64,000 bases of DNA from JAWKXU01 sp964468045. Its GTDB lineage: Bacteria; Pseudomonadota; Alphaproteobacteria; Sphingomonadales; Sphingomonadaceae. A program made the translations under genes and the position numbers. The notes under the pieces are model-generated. The model ran no database searches. It saw only the letters and a program-made list of their open reading frames with translations, and was not told where the DNA came from. Where the stretch lies: the NCBI GenBank assembly GCA_964468045.1, contig CAYXTO010000006.1:116625-180624 (forward strand), written 5' to 3'. This document shows, piece after piece, positions 8,009 to 15,749 of the stretch; within the stretch, counting starts at the first letter, position 1, and each line of letters begins with the position of its first letter.

Positions 8009-9064
8009 ATGAAAGGACTTATTTTCCACGGAAAGCGGGATATCCGCTACGAGAGCCTAGACGATCCGGGTCTCGAAGATGATCGGGATGCGCTGGTCCG
8101 CGCCGTCGCCTGCGGCATCTGCGGCAGCGACCTCCACCTCTATCACGACGATTTCGCGGAGATCGGCGAGGGCTTCGAGCTCGGCAAGGGTTTCTGCGTC
8201 GGCCATGAGGCCGTCGGCAAGGTGGTCGAAACCGGCAAGGGCGTCACCAACCTGAAGGTCGGCGACACGGTGATGCTGGCGGCCATGACCGGCTGCGGCA
8301 ATTGTCGCCCCTGCCTGCGCGGCGAAAGCAAGCAGTGCGAAAACGGCGGCTGGAACGTGTACGGCTTCGGCATCGGCCTGGGCGGCTGTCAGGCCGAGCT
8401 GATCCGCGTGCCCGCCGTCGACTACAACGCCGCGCGCCTGCCCGAAGGCGTCACGGTGGATCAGGGCATCCTGCTGACCGACAACCTCTCGACCGCATAT
8501 GGCGCGGCGCTGGGCGCCGAGATCAGGCCCGGCAGAAGCGTCGCCGTGATCGGCCTCGGGCCGATCGGCCTGATGGCGGTGGAGCTGGCCATGGTGATGG
8601 GCGCATCCGTGGTCTATGCGATCGATCCCGTGGCCGAGCGACGCCAATGCGCCGCGGAAATGGGCGCGGTTCCGGTCTGGGGGGAGGATGTGGCCGCGCA
8701 TCTGCGCGAGGAAACGCACGGCAGGATGATCGACTGCATCATCGAGGCCGTCGGCGGGGACAGGACCATGGAGGTCGCGCTCTCGCTGGTCGGCGTCAAC
8801 GGCAATATTTCCATCCTGGGCGTGAACAATTCGATGAATTTCAAGATTCCACGCCAGGTTTTCGTCAACAACGCCACCATACGCGGCAATTTCGTGACCG
8901 AGGTACACAAGCACTGGCCCGCGCTGGTGCCGATGCTGCAATCCGGACGGCTGCGGCCCGAGCGCTTCATAACGGAGCGCATGCCCTTGTCGGAAGGGCC
9001 GGAAGGCTATCGCAAGTTCGATGAGCGCAAGGGCGGCACGCTCAAGGCGATACTCTACACCTGA
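8009..9064 (+). CDS. Zinc-dependent medium-chain alcohol dehydrogenase
   Basis: The ATG at 8009 follows GAGAGGA and gives 351 residues. Catalytic zinc ligands are seen in CGICGSD and GHE. The structural zinc lobe is CGNCRPCLRGESKQC (C-x2-C-x2-C-x7-C). The coenzyme site GLGPIGL precedes a Rossmann fold. This matches the threonine/butanediol/alcohol dehydrogenase branch of the MDR superfamily, which oxidises secondary alcohols with NAD. It is the first gene of a five-gene operon with SDR, EthD and NTF2-like proteins. The substrate is unknown. Confidence 0.9.
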   Translation: MKGLIFHGKRDIRYESLDDPGLEDDRDALVRAVACGICGSDLHLYHDDFAEIGEGFELGKGFCVGHEAVGKVVETGKGVTNLKVGDTVMLAAMTGCGNCRPCLRGESKQCENGGWNVYGFGIGLGGCQAELIRVPAVDYNAARLPEGVTVDQGILLTDNLSTAYGAALGAEIRPGRSVAVIGLGPIGLMAVELAMVMGASVVYAIDPVAERRQCAAEMGAVPVWGEDVAAHLREETHGRMIDCIIEAVGGDRTMEVALSLVGVNGNISILGVNNSMNFKIPRQVFVNNATIRGNFVTEVHKHWPALVPMLQSGRLRPERFITERMPLSEGPEGYRKFDERKGGTLKAILYT

Positions 9065-9119
9065 CCCGCGCCAACCGGATAGCGCGGATCGGGCGCAACA
9101 AGCGAGGAGAAAAGCCGCG

Positions 9120-9878
9120 ATGCTCGACGGCAAGGTAGTGATAGTGACAGGCGGCGCGCGCGGCATCGGCAGGAGCTGCGTCGAGATATTCGCCGCGGAC
9201 GGCGCGAAAGTGATCTTCAGCGATCTGTCCGAGGAAAACGGCCGCGCCGCGGAAGCGGAAATCGCCGGCCAGGGCGGCGAGGCGGTGTTCGTCCAGGGCA
9301 ATATGGCGCAGGAGGAGGACGTCATCCGCATGGTGGATACCGCCCTCTCCACCTTCGGCCGGCTGGACGGGGCGGTGAACAATGCAGGGGTGGCGATGAC
9401 CGGCGCCCCGTTTCACAAGCTGGGAACCGCCGATTGGCAGCGCGTGATCGACATCAACCTGACCGGGGTCTTCCTGTCGCTGAAGCACGAGACCCGCGCG
9501 ATGATGGGCAATGGCGGCGGGGCCATCGTCAACATCTCGTCGGCGGATGGCGAGATCGGCCGGCCGGACGCTTCGGACTATAACGCTTCGAAGCACGGCG
9601 TGCTGGGGCTGACCAAATCCGCCTCGACCGAATATCGCGAGACCCGGGTGCGGGTGAACGCCGTGCTGCCGGGGCTGATCTTCACTCCGCTGGTGGAAAG
9701 CCTGATCGACGATCCGTCCTTCGGCCCGCAGTTCCAGCCGATCTTGAACCGCCATTCGATCGACCGGCGTGGGCGGCCCGAAGATATCGCACAGGCCTGC
9801 AGATGGCTGCTGTCGGACTATGCGTCCTTCGTGAACGGGGCCGGGCTTTCGGTCGACGGGGGCTATTTGGCCCGGTGA
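9120..9878 (+). CDS. Short-chain dehydrogenase/reductase
   Basis: The 252-residue protein starts at the ATG at 9120, after AGCGAGGAGA. It has the classical SDR signature: TGGARGIG near the N-terminus, NNAG at about residue 88, catalytic Ser in NISSADG and YNASK. The C-terminus ends VNGAGLSVDGGYLAR. The Asp at the end of the second strand (FSDLS) suggests NAD rather than NADP. It is the second gene of the operon, 55 bp after the zinc dehydrogenase, and probably oxidises a hydroxyl group of the pathway substrate. Confidence 0.9.
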   Translation: MLDGKVVIVTGGARGIGRSCVEIFAADGAKVIFSDLSEENGRAAEAEIAGQGGEAVFVQGNMAQEEDVIRMVDTALSTFGRLDGAVNNAGVAMTGAPFHKLGTADWQRVIDINLTGVFLSLKHETRAMMGNGGGAIVNISSADGEIGRPDASDYNASKHGVLGLTKSASTEYRETRVRVNAVLPGLIFTPLVESLIDDPSFGPQFQPILNRHSIDRRGRPEDIAQACRWLLSDYASFVNGAGLSVDGGYLAR

Positions 9879-9920
9879 AGGGCGCGGAAATCTCAAATCA
9901 AACGGAAGAGGTTTGGAAAT

Positions 9921-10280
9921 ATGATCACCTTGATTGTCGCGGCCCGCAGGAAGGCCGGAATGTCGCCGGAAGCGTTCAAGGAGCACTGGCTCGAACGCCA
10001 TGCGCCGCTGGTGTTGAGCGTTCCGGAATTCGCCCGCTATCTCAAGAAATACGCGCTCTATCCTCATGCCGAGGGCGGCAACGCACCCGGCCTCGGCGCA
10101 CTGCCGGACTATGACGGGATCGGCGAGCTCTGGTTCGAAAGCGTGGACACGATGATGCAGGCGTTCAGCGAGCCGAAATATCTCGAGATCATCCGGCCTG
10201 ACGAGGAACTGTTCCTCGACCGCGATGCCTGCCTCACCTTCGTGACCGAGGAACGGATCATGAAGGCGGGCGCGAACTAG
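9921..10280 (+). CDS. EthD-family protein
   Basis: This 119-residue protein has the single-domain EthD layout: MITLIVAARRKAGMSPEAFK, then EHWLERHAPLVLSVPEFARY, then an acidic stretch GIGELWFESVDTMMQAF and a final FVTEERIM. EthD proteins are dimeric alpha/beta-barrel proteins found beside oxygenases and dehydrogenases; some act as small enzymes such as dehydratases or decarboxylases, many are unassigned. It lies between an SDR and an NTF2-like gene, supporting a role in one chemical step of the pathway. Confidence 0.85.
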   Translation: MITLIVAARRKAGMSPEAFKEHWLERHAPLVLSVPEFARYLKKYALYPHAEGGNAPGLGALPDYDGIGELWFESVDTMMQAFSEPKYLEIIRPDEELFLDRDACLTFVTEERIMKAGAN

Positions 10281-10290
10281 GAGAAGGCAC

Positions 10291-10728
10291 ATGGACGACA
10301 AGCTGCAGCAATTGCTCGACATTAACGAGATCCGGCAGGTTTCGATCCGCTACAATCGCCATGCCGATGCCTGCGAGGGCGAACAATTCGCCGCCTTGTT
10401 CACCGAGGATGGCGAATTCGACATTGTCGGCAACCAGACCTATCGCGGCCGCAAGGAGATCGCATCGGTCTGCTACGGCTCGGTTGGCATCGTCCACCTT
10501 GCGATCGATTCGATCGTCGAGGTGGATGGCGACACCGCGACCCAGACATCGAAGCTGATCGTCGGCAAGATCGCCGACGACAAGTCCTCCATGGAATTCA
10601 TCGGCACCACCACCATGCGCGACCGGTTCGTCCGGCAAGGCGGGCAATGGCTGATCAAGCGCCGGCAATCGCATCTCGACACCGATCCGCAGGCGGCGCT
10701 CGCCCGTCTCGCGGTGAAGGCGCAATGA
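10291..10728 (+). CDS. SnoaL/NTF2-like protein
   Basis: The 145-residue protein begins after AGGAGAAGG. Residues 1-130 follow the SnoaL-like cone fold: an amphipathic helix (INEIRQVSIRYNRHADACEG), then LFTEDGEFDIVGNQTYRGRK, a middle HLAIDSIVEVDGDTAT strand, and DRFVRQGGQWLIKRRQSH. This group includes ketosteroid isomerase-like and scytalone dehydratase-like enzymes. Tyr, Asp and His residues are present, but the active site cannot be assigned. It is translationally close to the EthD gene (10 bp). Confidence 0.8.
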   Translation: MDDKLQQLLDINEIRQVSIRYNRHADACEGEQFAALFTEDGEFDIVGNQTYRGRKEIASVCYGSVGIVHLAIDSIVEVDGDTATQTSKLIVGKIADDKSSMEFIGTTTMRDRFVRQGGQWLIKRRQSHLDTDPQAALARLAVKAQ

Positions 10729-10753
10729 CGGACCAGGGAGAGAAGGAAAGACC

Positions 10754-11521
10754 ATGCGGCTGAAGGACAAGACGGCAATCATCACCGGCGGAGCTTCCGG
10801 CATCGGCGAGGCAAGCGTCCGCCTGTTCGCGAAGGAAGGGTGCGACGTCACCATCGCGGACATCAATCCGGCCGGCGAGGCGCTGGCCGAATCGATCCGT
10901 TCGCAAGGCGGGCGCGCAGCCTTCGTGCACACCGACATGACCGACTTCGGTGCCATTCAGGCCTTGTTCGGTGCCCATCTGGACCGCTGCGGCACGCTGG
11001 ACGTATTGTTCAACAATGCCGGCAAGGACGGGCCCGGCAAGCCGGTGGCGGACACTTCCGAGGAGGAACTCGACCTGCTGCTCTCCGTCAATTTCAAGAG
11101 CGTGTTCCTGGCCTGCAAGCTGGCGGCGCCGATCATGACCAGGGCGGGCAAGGGCTCGATCATCAGCACCTCGGCCGGGTCCGCGCGCGAAGGCCTCGCC
11201 TGGCCGAATATCGCGGCCTACATCGCCTCCAAGGGCGCGATCATCTCCTTCACCCGCGCGCTGGCGGTGGAGCTTTCGCCGCAAGGCGTCCGGGTGAACT
11301 CGCTCAACCCCGGCGTCACCGACACCCCGATGCTGCGCGGATTCGCCGCCAAGCTGGAGGACCCGGAAGGCTTCTGGGAATCGATGAATTCCATGCAGTT
11401 GCTCCATCGCCTGGGCAAGCCGGAAGAGCTGGCGGCCGGGGCGCTGTTCCTGGCCTCGGACGAATCGTCCTATGTCACGGGCACGGATCTACTGGTGGAT
11501 GGGGGGCTGGTGCTAGGCTGA
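10754..11521 (+). CDS. Short-chain dehydrogenase/reductase
   Basis: The 255-residue protein has TGGASGIG, NNAGKDGPG, catalytic Ser in STSAGS, and YIASK, with an NAD-type Asp in IADINP. The C-terminus SYVTGTDLLVDGGLVLG is standard for FabG-like SDRs. It closes the five-gene operon 25 bp after the NTF2-like gene, and a perfect hairpin follows directly. It may act on a different intermediate from the SDR at 9120, as the two share only family-level similarity. Confidence 0.9.
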   Translation: MRLKDKTAIITGGASGIGEASVRLFAKEGCDVTIADINPAGEALAESIRSQGGRAAFVHTDMTDFGAIQALFGAHLDRCGTLDVLFNNAGKDGPGKPVADTSEEELDLLLSVNFKSVFLACKLAAPIMTRAGKGSIISTSAGSAREGLAWPNIAAYIASKGAIISFTRALAVELSPQGVRVNSLNPGVTDTPMLRGFAAKLEDPEGFWESMNSMQLLHRLGKPEELAAGALFLASDESSYVTGTDLLVDGGLVLG

Positions 11522-11543
11522 GCGGGATCGCCGGCGATCCCGC
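11522..11543. terminator. Perfect inverted repeat at the operon end
   Basis: The 11-bp arms GCGGGATCGCC and GGCGATCCCGC are adjacent and perfectly complementary, overlapping the region just after the SDR stop codon. There is no U-tract. Confidence 0.45.
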
Positions 11544-11566
11544 CATTCGGCGAAGCTGGCGGGAAA

Positions 11567-11641
<75 letters not shown>

Positions 11642-11754
11642 CTACCATTTCCGTCCGCCGGGCGGCATCAGCCATGGCCCCGGGCAGGCGCGCGCTATTG
11701 GCTGCGAGCACTGCACTTGTCAAGCGCGCCCGGCTTGGGCAGGGCATATTGGCG

Positions 11755-11898
11755 ATGAACGACAAACCCGCCGCCCCTTCCCGCGAGGAACGCCTGGCCG
11801 CGAAGCTGCGCGAAAACCTGCGCCGCCGCAAGGCCCAGGCCCGCGCGATGGAACGGGGCGATCAAGCCGCTCTTTCCAAACAGCCGCCGAAAAGCTAG
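11755..11898 (+). CDS. Small basic hypothetical protein (47 residues)
   Basis: The ATG at 11755 opens a 47-residue frame that starts MNDKPAAPSREERLAAKLRE and continues with NLRRRKAQARAMERG. It is very rich in Arg, Lys and Ala and looks like a single amphipathic helix. Similar short basic proteins sit before phosphoglycerate mutase or murA-like genes in sphingomonads, as far as I remember, but this is not verified. No clear ribosome binding site is present, and the function is unknown. Confidence 0.55.
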   Translation: MNDKPAAPSREERLAAKLRENLRRRKAQARAMERGDQAALSKQPPKS

Positions 11899-11993
11899 GG
11901 GATGCCGCTCCGCGGGCATGGCGCGATCGAGGGGGCACCGGCTGATCGCGCGAGGCCACACAACATGATTATTTTCCGCAGGAGCGTGAAGAC

Positions 11994-12680
11994 TTGCCGA
12001 GCCTGATCCTTGTCCGCCATGGCCAGAGCCAGTGGAACCTCGAAAACCGCTTCACCGGCTGGTGGGACGTCGACCTGACCGAGAAGGGCGTCGAGGAAGC
12101 GCGCGCCGGCGGTGCATTGCTTGCCGCAAAGGACCTGCTGCCGACCCGCGCCTTCACTTCCCTCCAGACCCGGGCGATCCGCACGCTACATCTTGCGCTG
12201 GAGGAATGCGGGCGGCTGTGGATCCCCGAAACCAAGGACTGGCGCCTGAACGAGCGCCATTATGGTGGGTTGACCGGACTGGACAAGGCGCAGACCGCCG
12301 CCAAGCATGGCGACGAGCAGGTCAAGATCTGGCGCCGCAGCTTCGATACTCCGCCGCCGCTGCTAGAAAAGGGCAGCGAATTCGATCTGTCGGGCGACCC
12401 GCGCTATGCCGGAATCGCGGTGCCCGCCACGGAAAGCCTGAAAGACACCATCGCCCGCGTCCTGCCCTATTACGAAAGCGACATATTGCCCGCGATCAAG
12501 GCCGGGGAAACCGTTATCATCTCCGCCCACGGCAATTCGCTGCGCGCGCTGGTGAAGCATCTTTCGGGCATTTCCGACGGGGACATCACCGAGCTGGAGA
12601 TCCCGACCGGCCAGCCGATCATCTATGATTTCGACGCAGCGCTGCAGCCGGGCGAACGGCACTATCTGAAGGATCGCTGA
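11994..12680 (+). CDS. gpmA: 2,3-bisphosphoglycerate-dependent phosphoglycerate mutase
   Basis: The protein is 228 residues, the family norm. It interconverts 2- and 3-phosphoglycerate in glycolysis. The catalytic histidine lies in LVRHGQSQWN at residues 6-15; RHYGGLTGLDK and SAHGNSLRALVKHLSGI supply the other phospho-binding residues. The start is an uncommon TTG at 11994, with AGGAG ten bases upstream and no better in-frame start. purE begins four bases after the stop, so this is the first gene of a purine/folate/flavin operon. Confidence 0.95.
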   Translation: MPSLILVRHGQSQWNLENRFTGWWDVDLTEKGVEEARAGGALLAAKDLLPTRAFTSLQTRAIRTLHLALEECGRLWIPETKDWRLNERHYGGLTGLDKAQTAAKHGDEQVKIWRRSFDTPPPLLEKGSEFDLSGDPRYAGIAVPATESLKDTIARVLPYYESDILPAIKAGETVIISAHGNSLRALVKHLSGISDGDITELEIPTGQPIIYDFDAALQPGERHYLKDR

Positions 12681-12684
12681 GATC

Positions 12685-13182
12685 ATGGCCTCCACCGCCA
12701 ACCCGAAGGTCGCGATCGTCATGGGCAGCCAGTCCGACTGGCCCACCATGAAATGCGCCGCGGATGTGCTGGGCGAGCTGGGCGTAGCCTATGACGCCCG
12801 GATCGTTTCGGCCCACCGCACGCCGGAGCGGATGTTCGAATTCGGGAGAACCGCTGCCGATCAGGGCTTCCACGTGATCATCGCCGGCGCGGGTGGCGCG
12901 GCCCATCTGCCGGGCATGGTCGCCTCGCTCACCCATCTGCCGGTGCTGGGCGTACCGGTGCAATCCAGGGCGCTGTCGGGGCAGGACAGCCTGCTGTCCA
13001 TCGTCCAGATGCCGGCGGGCGTGCCGGTCGGCACCCTGGCGATCGGCGAGGCGGGCGCCACCAATGCCGGGCTGCTGGCGGCTTCGATCCTGGCGCTGGG
13101 CGATTCCGCCCTTGCGGAGCGGCTCAAGGCCTGGCGCGCGAACCGCACGGGCGCGGTGGCCGAGCGTCCTTCCGACAATTGA
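12685..13182 (+). CDS. purE: 5-(carboxyamino)imidazole ribonucleotide mutase
   Basis: The 165-residue protein carries GSQSDWPTMK at residues 12-21, the class I PurE phosphate-binding signature, then SAHRTPERMFEF and AGAGGAAHLPGM. It converts N5-CAIR to CAIR in de novo purine synthesis, taking the product of PurK. purK starts 13 bp downstream. Confidence 0.95.
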   Translation: MASTANPKVAIVMGSQSDWPTMKCAADVLGELGVAYDARIVSAHRTPERMFEFGRTAADQGFHVIIAGAGGAAHLPGMVASLTHLPVLGVPVQSRALSGQDSLLSIVQMPAGVPVGTLAIGEAGATNAGLLAASILALGDSALAERLKAWRANRTGAVAERPSDN

Positions 13183-13195
13183 GAGCAAAAGCGGC

Positions 13196-14254
13196 ATGAT
13201 CCTGCCCGGGGCGACCATCGGCATTCTCGGCGGCGGCCAGCTTGGCCGGATGCTGGCCATGGCCGCGGCCCAGCTCGGCTACCGCTGCCATATCTACGCG
13301 CCCGAGAAAGACAGCGTGGCGGCGGAAGTGAGCGCCAGCTTCACCTGCGCCGCCTGGGACGATGCGGGGGCGATGGCCCGGTTCGCACAGGATTGCGCCG
13401 TCGTCACCTACGAGTTCGAGAATGTTCCGGTCGCGCCGCTGGCGGCCATTCCGCAGGATATGCTGTTTCCCCACCCGCTCGCGCTCGAAACCGCGCAGGA
13501 CCGGCTGCGAGAGAAGCGTTTCATCGAAAGCCTCGGCGGCAGGCCCGCGCCGTTCAGGGCAGTCGATTCCGCACAGGATCTGGCCGATGCGGTGGACCGG
13601 ATCGGCGCGCCCGGCATCCTGAAGACCAGACGTGACGGCTACGACGGCAAGGGCCAGTGGCGGATCGAATCCGCACAGGAAGCCGAAGCGCTGCACCTGC
13701 CCGATTCCCCGCTGGTCTATGAGGGCTTCGTCCGCTTCGACGCCGAATTCTCGGTAATCCTGGTGCGCGCGCGGGATGGCGCTATCCATTTCTGGGACAG
13801 CGCCGAGAATGTCCACGAAGGCGGCGTGCTGGCCCAATCGACCGTGCCCGCTTCCGCCACCATCATCGCGCAGGTTGGCAAGGCCCGCGATCTGGCCGCG
13901 AAAGTAGCGGAATCGCTGGAATATGTCGGCGTCCTGACGCTGGAATTCTTCGCCACCGGCCAGGGCCCCGTCTTCAACGAGATGGCGCCGCGCGTGCATA
14001 ATTCCGGGCACTGGACCATCGAAGGCGCGCTCACCAGCCAGTTCGAGAACCACATCCGCGCGATCTGTGGGCTGCCGCTGGGCGATACCGGCCTCGCCGC
14101 GACGCGGGTGGAGATGCGCAACCTGATCGGCACGAAGGTGGACATCGCGCCGCAAGTGCTGGCCGATCCGGCCAATCACCTGCATCTCTACGGCAAGGCG
14201 CGGGCCCGGCCGGGGCGCAAGATGGGCCATGTAACCCGGCTGGAGCTGGACTGA
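13196..14254 (+). CDS. purK: N5-carboxyaminoimidazole ribonucleotide synthase
   Basis: The ATG at 13196 gives 352 residues. GILGGGQLGRMLAMAAAQLG is the N-terminal nucleotide-binding loop. The ATP-grasp centre includes KTRRDGYDGKGQW and YEGFVRFDAEFSV, and NEMAPRVHNSGHWTIEG is the conserved C-terminal catalytic loop. It uses ATP and bicarbonate to carboxylate AIR, feeding PurE. folA follows after six bases. Confidence 0.95.
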   Translation: MILPGATIGILGGGQLGRMLAMAAAQLGYRCHIYAPEKDSVAAEVSASFTCAAWDDAGAMARFAQDCAVVTYEFENVPVAPLAAIPQDMLFPHPLALETAQDRLREKRFIESLGGRPAPFRAVDSAQDLADAVDRIGAPGILKTRRDGYDGKGQWRIESAQEAEALHLPDSPLVYEGFVRFDAEFSVILVRARDGAIHFWDSAENVHEGGVLAQSTVPASATIIAQVGKARDLAAKVAESLEYVGVLTLEFFATGQGPVFNEMAPRVHNSGHWTIEGALTSQFENHIRAICGLPLGDTGLAATRVEMRNLIGTKVDIAPQVLADPANHLHLYGKARARPGRKMGHVTRLELD

Positions 14255-14260
14255 GCGGCC

Positions 14261-14752
14261 ATGGCGCAGCACCTTGTCCTGATCGCGGCACGGGCGGACA
14301 ATGGCGTGATCGGCCGCGACAATGCGCTGCCCTGGCGCATTCCCGCCGATCTCAGGCGATTCAAGGCGCTGACCATGGGCAAACCGATGATCATGGGCCG
14401 CAAGACCTTCGCCAGCCTGCCGGGGCTGCTTCCCGGCCGCCGCCATATCGTGCTGACGCGCGACAACGGCTGGACCGCGCCCGGGGCCGAGCGCGCCGGC
14501 AGCATAGGGGAAGCGCTGCGTCTGGCCAGTGAAGCGAGCGAGATTGCCGTGATCGGCGGCGCGGAAATCTATGCCCTGTTCCTGCCGCTGGCCGATCGGA
14601 TCGAACTGACCGAAGTGCATGGCGAGTTCGCGGGCGACGCCTTCATGCCGCCACTGGACGCGGAATGGCGAGAGAGCTTGCGCGAGGATCATCCCGCACT
14701 AGGAGATGTACCCGCCCATTCCTTCGTCACGCTGGAGCGAAAGCCGCAGTGA
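14261..14752 (+). CDS. folA: Dihydrofolate reductase
   Basis: The protein has 163 residues. It begins with IAARADNGVIGRDNALPWRI, where Leu-Pro-Trp is the DHFR substrate loop, and MIMGRKTFASLP is the NADPH-binding Gly-Arg-Lys-Thr. VIGGAEIYALFL matches the conserved glycine pair before the last strands. It reduces dihydrofolate for thymidylate and purine synthesis. Its TGA overlaps the GTG start of ribF (GTGA). Confidence 0.95.
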   Translation: MAQHLVLIAARADNGVIGRDNALPWRIPADLRRFKALTMGKPMIMGRKTFASLPGLLPGRRHIVLTRDNGWTAPGAERAGSIGEALRLASEASEIAVIGGAEIYALFLPLADRIELTEVHGEFAGDAFMPPLDAEWRESLREDHPALGDVPAHSFVTLERKPQ

Positions 14753-15675
14753 TCCGCCTCGACCATCGTGAAAAAGTGCCTGACGAGCTGCGCGGCGCAA
14801 TCCTGGCGCTGGGCAATTTCGACGGATTCCACCTGGGCCATCAGGCGGTGGTGCGCGAAGCCGTGGAATGGGCCAGGGGTGAAGGCCGGCCGGTGATCGT
14901 GGGCACGTTCGACCCACATCCGGTCCGTTTCTTCAAGCCGGACGTGCCGCCCTTCCGCCTCACCACGCTGGATCAGCGGCAGGAATTGTTCGCCGAAGCG
15001 GGCGCCGATGCGATGCTGGTGTTCCATTTCGATGGAGCGCTGGCCGGGATGAGCGCGGACGGCTTCGCCCGCGACATAGTGCTCGAAGGTGTGGGCGCGG
15101 CGGGGGTGGTGACGGGCGAGGATTTCTCCTTCGCCCGGGCGCGCAGCGGCAACCCCGCGGTGCTGGGGGAACTGGGCGGGCAGCTCGGTTTCGGCGTGCG
15201 CACGGTCGGCCCGGTGGCCGAGGCGGGCGGGATCGTGTCTTCCAGCCGCATCCGCGAAGCGCTGCACGAAGGGGATTGCGCCACCGCCGCCCATCTGATG
15301 ACCCGGCCCTTCGCGATCCGCGGAGAAGTGCTGCATGGCGACAAGCTGGGCCGCACCATCGGCTTCCCCACCGCCAATCTCGCGCTGGGCACCTATCTGC
15401 GCCCGCGCTACGGCATCTATGCGGTCACCGGCCGGATCATCGCGACCGGGCAAGTGCTCAAAGGCGCAGCGAACCTCGGCATCCGCCCCACTTTCGACCC
15501 GCCCAAGGAATTGCTGGAGCCTCACTTCTTCGATTTCTCGGGCGATCTCTACGGGCAGGAGATCGAGGTGGCCTTCCACCGCTTCATCCGCCCCGAAGCA
15601 AAGTTCGACAGCCTGGAAGCGCTGCAGGAACAGATGGCCCGCGACTGCGACGAGGCCCGCGCCATCCTCGCCTGA
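14749..15675 (+). CDS. ribF: Bifunctional riboflavin kinase/FAD synthetase
   Basis: The start is a GTG overlapping the folA stop; this gives 308 residues. The N-terminal nucleotidyltransferase has ALGNFDGFHLGHQAV at about residues 20-34 and TFDPHPVRFF. The C-terminal kinase has GRTIGFPTANL and KGAANLGIRPTF. It makes FMN and then FAD. It supplies cofactor for the flavin monooxygenase and ETF in this window. A hairpin terminator follows before ileS. Confidence 0.95.
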   Translation: MIRLDHREKVPDELRGAILALGNFDGFHLGHQAVVREAVEWARGEGRPVIVGTFDPHPVRFFKPDVPPFRLTTLDQRQELFAEAGADAMLVFHFDGALAGMSADGFARDIVLEGVGAAGVVTGEDFSFARARSGNPAVLGELGGQLGFGVRTVGPVAEAGGIVSSSRIREALHEGDCATAAHLMTRPFAIRGEVLHGDKLGRTIGFPTANLALGTYLRPRYGIYAVTGRIIATGQVLKGAANLGIRPTFDPPKELLEPHFFDFSGDLYGQEIEVAFHRFIRPEAKFDSLEALQEQMARDCDEARAILA

Positions 15676-15688
15676 GGCGAGGCGCATT

Positions 15689-15715
15689 GCCCGGCGGCGA
15701 TGCGACCGGGCTTTT
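15689..15715 (+). terminator. Terminator or attenuator between ribF and ileS
   Basis: GCCCGG at 15689-15694 pairs with CCGGGC at 15706-15711, and TTTT follows. It ends 35 bp before the ileS ATG. It therefore either ends the ribF transcript, or attenuates read-through into ileS. Confidence 0.5.
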
Positions 15716-15749
15716 CTACACCGCCGCTTTGCTCTAACGGCGCTACCCC

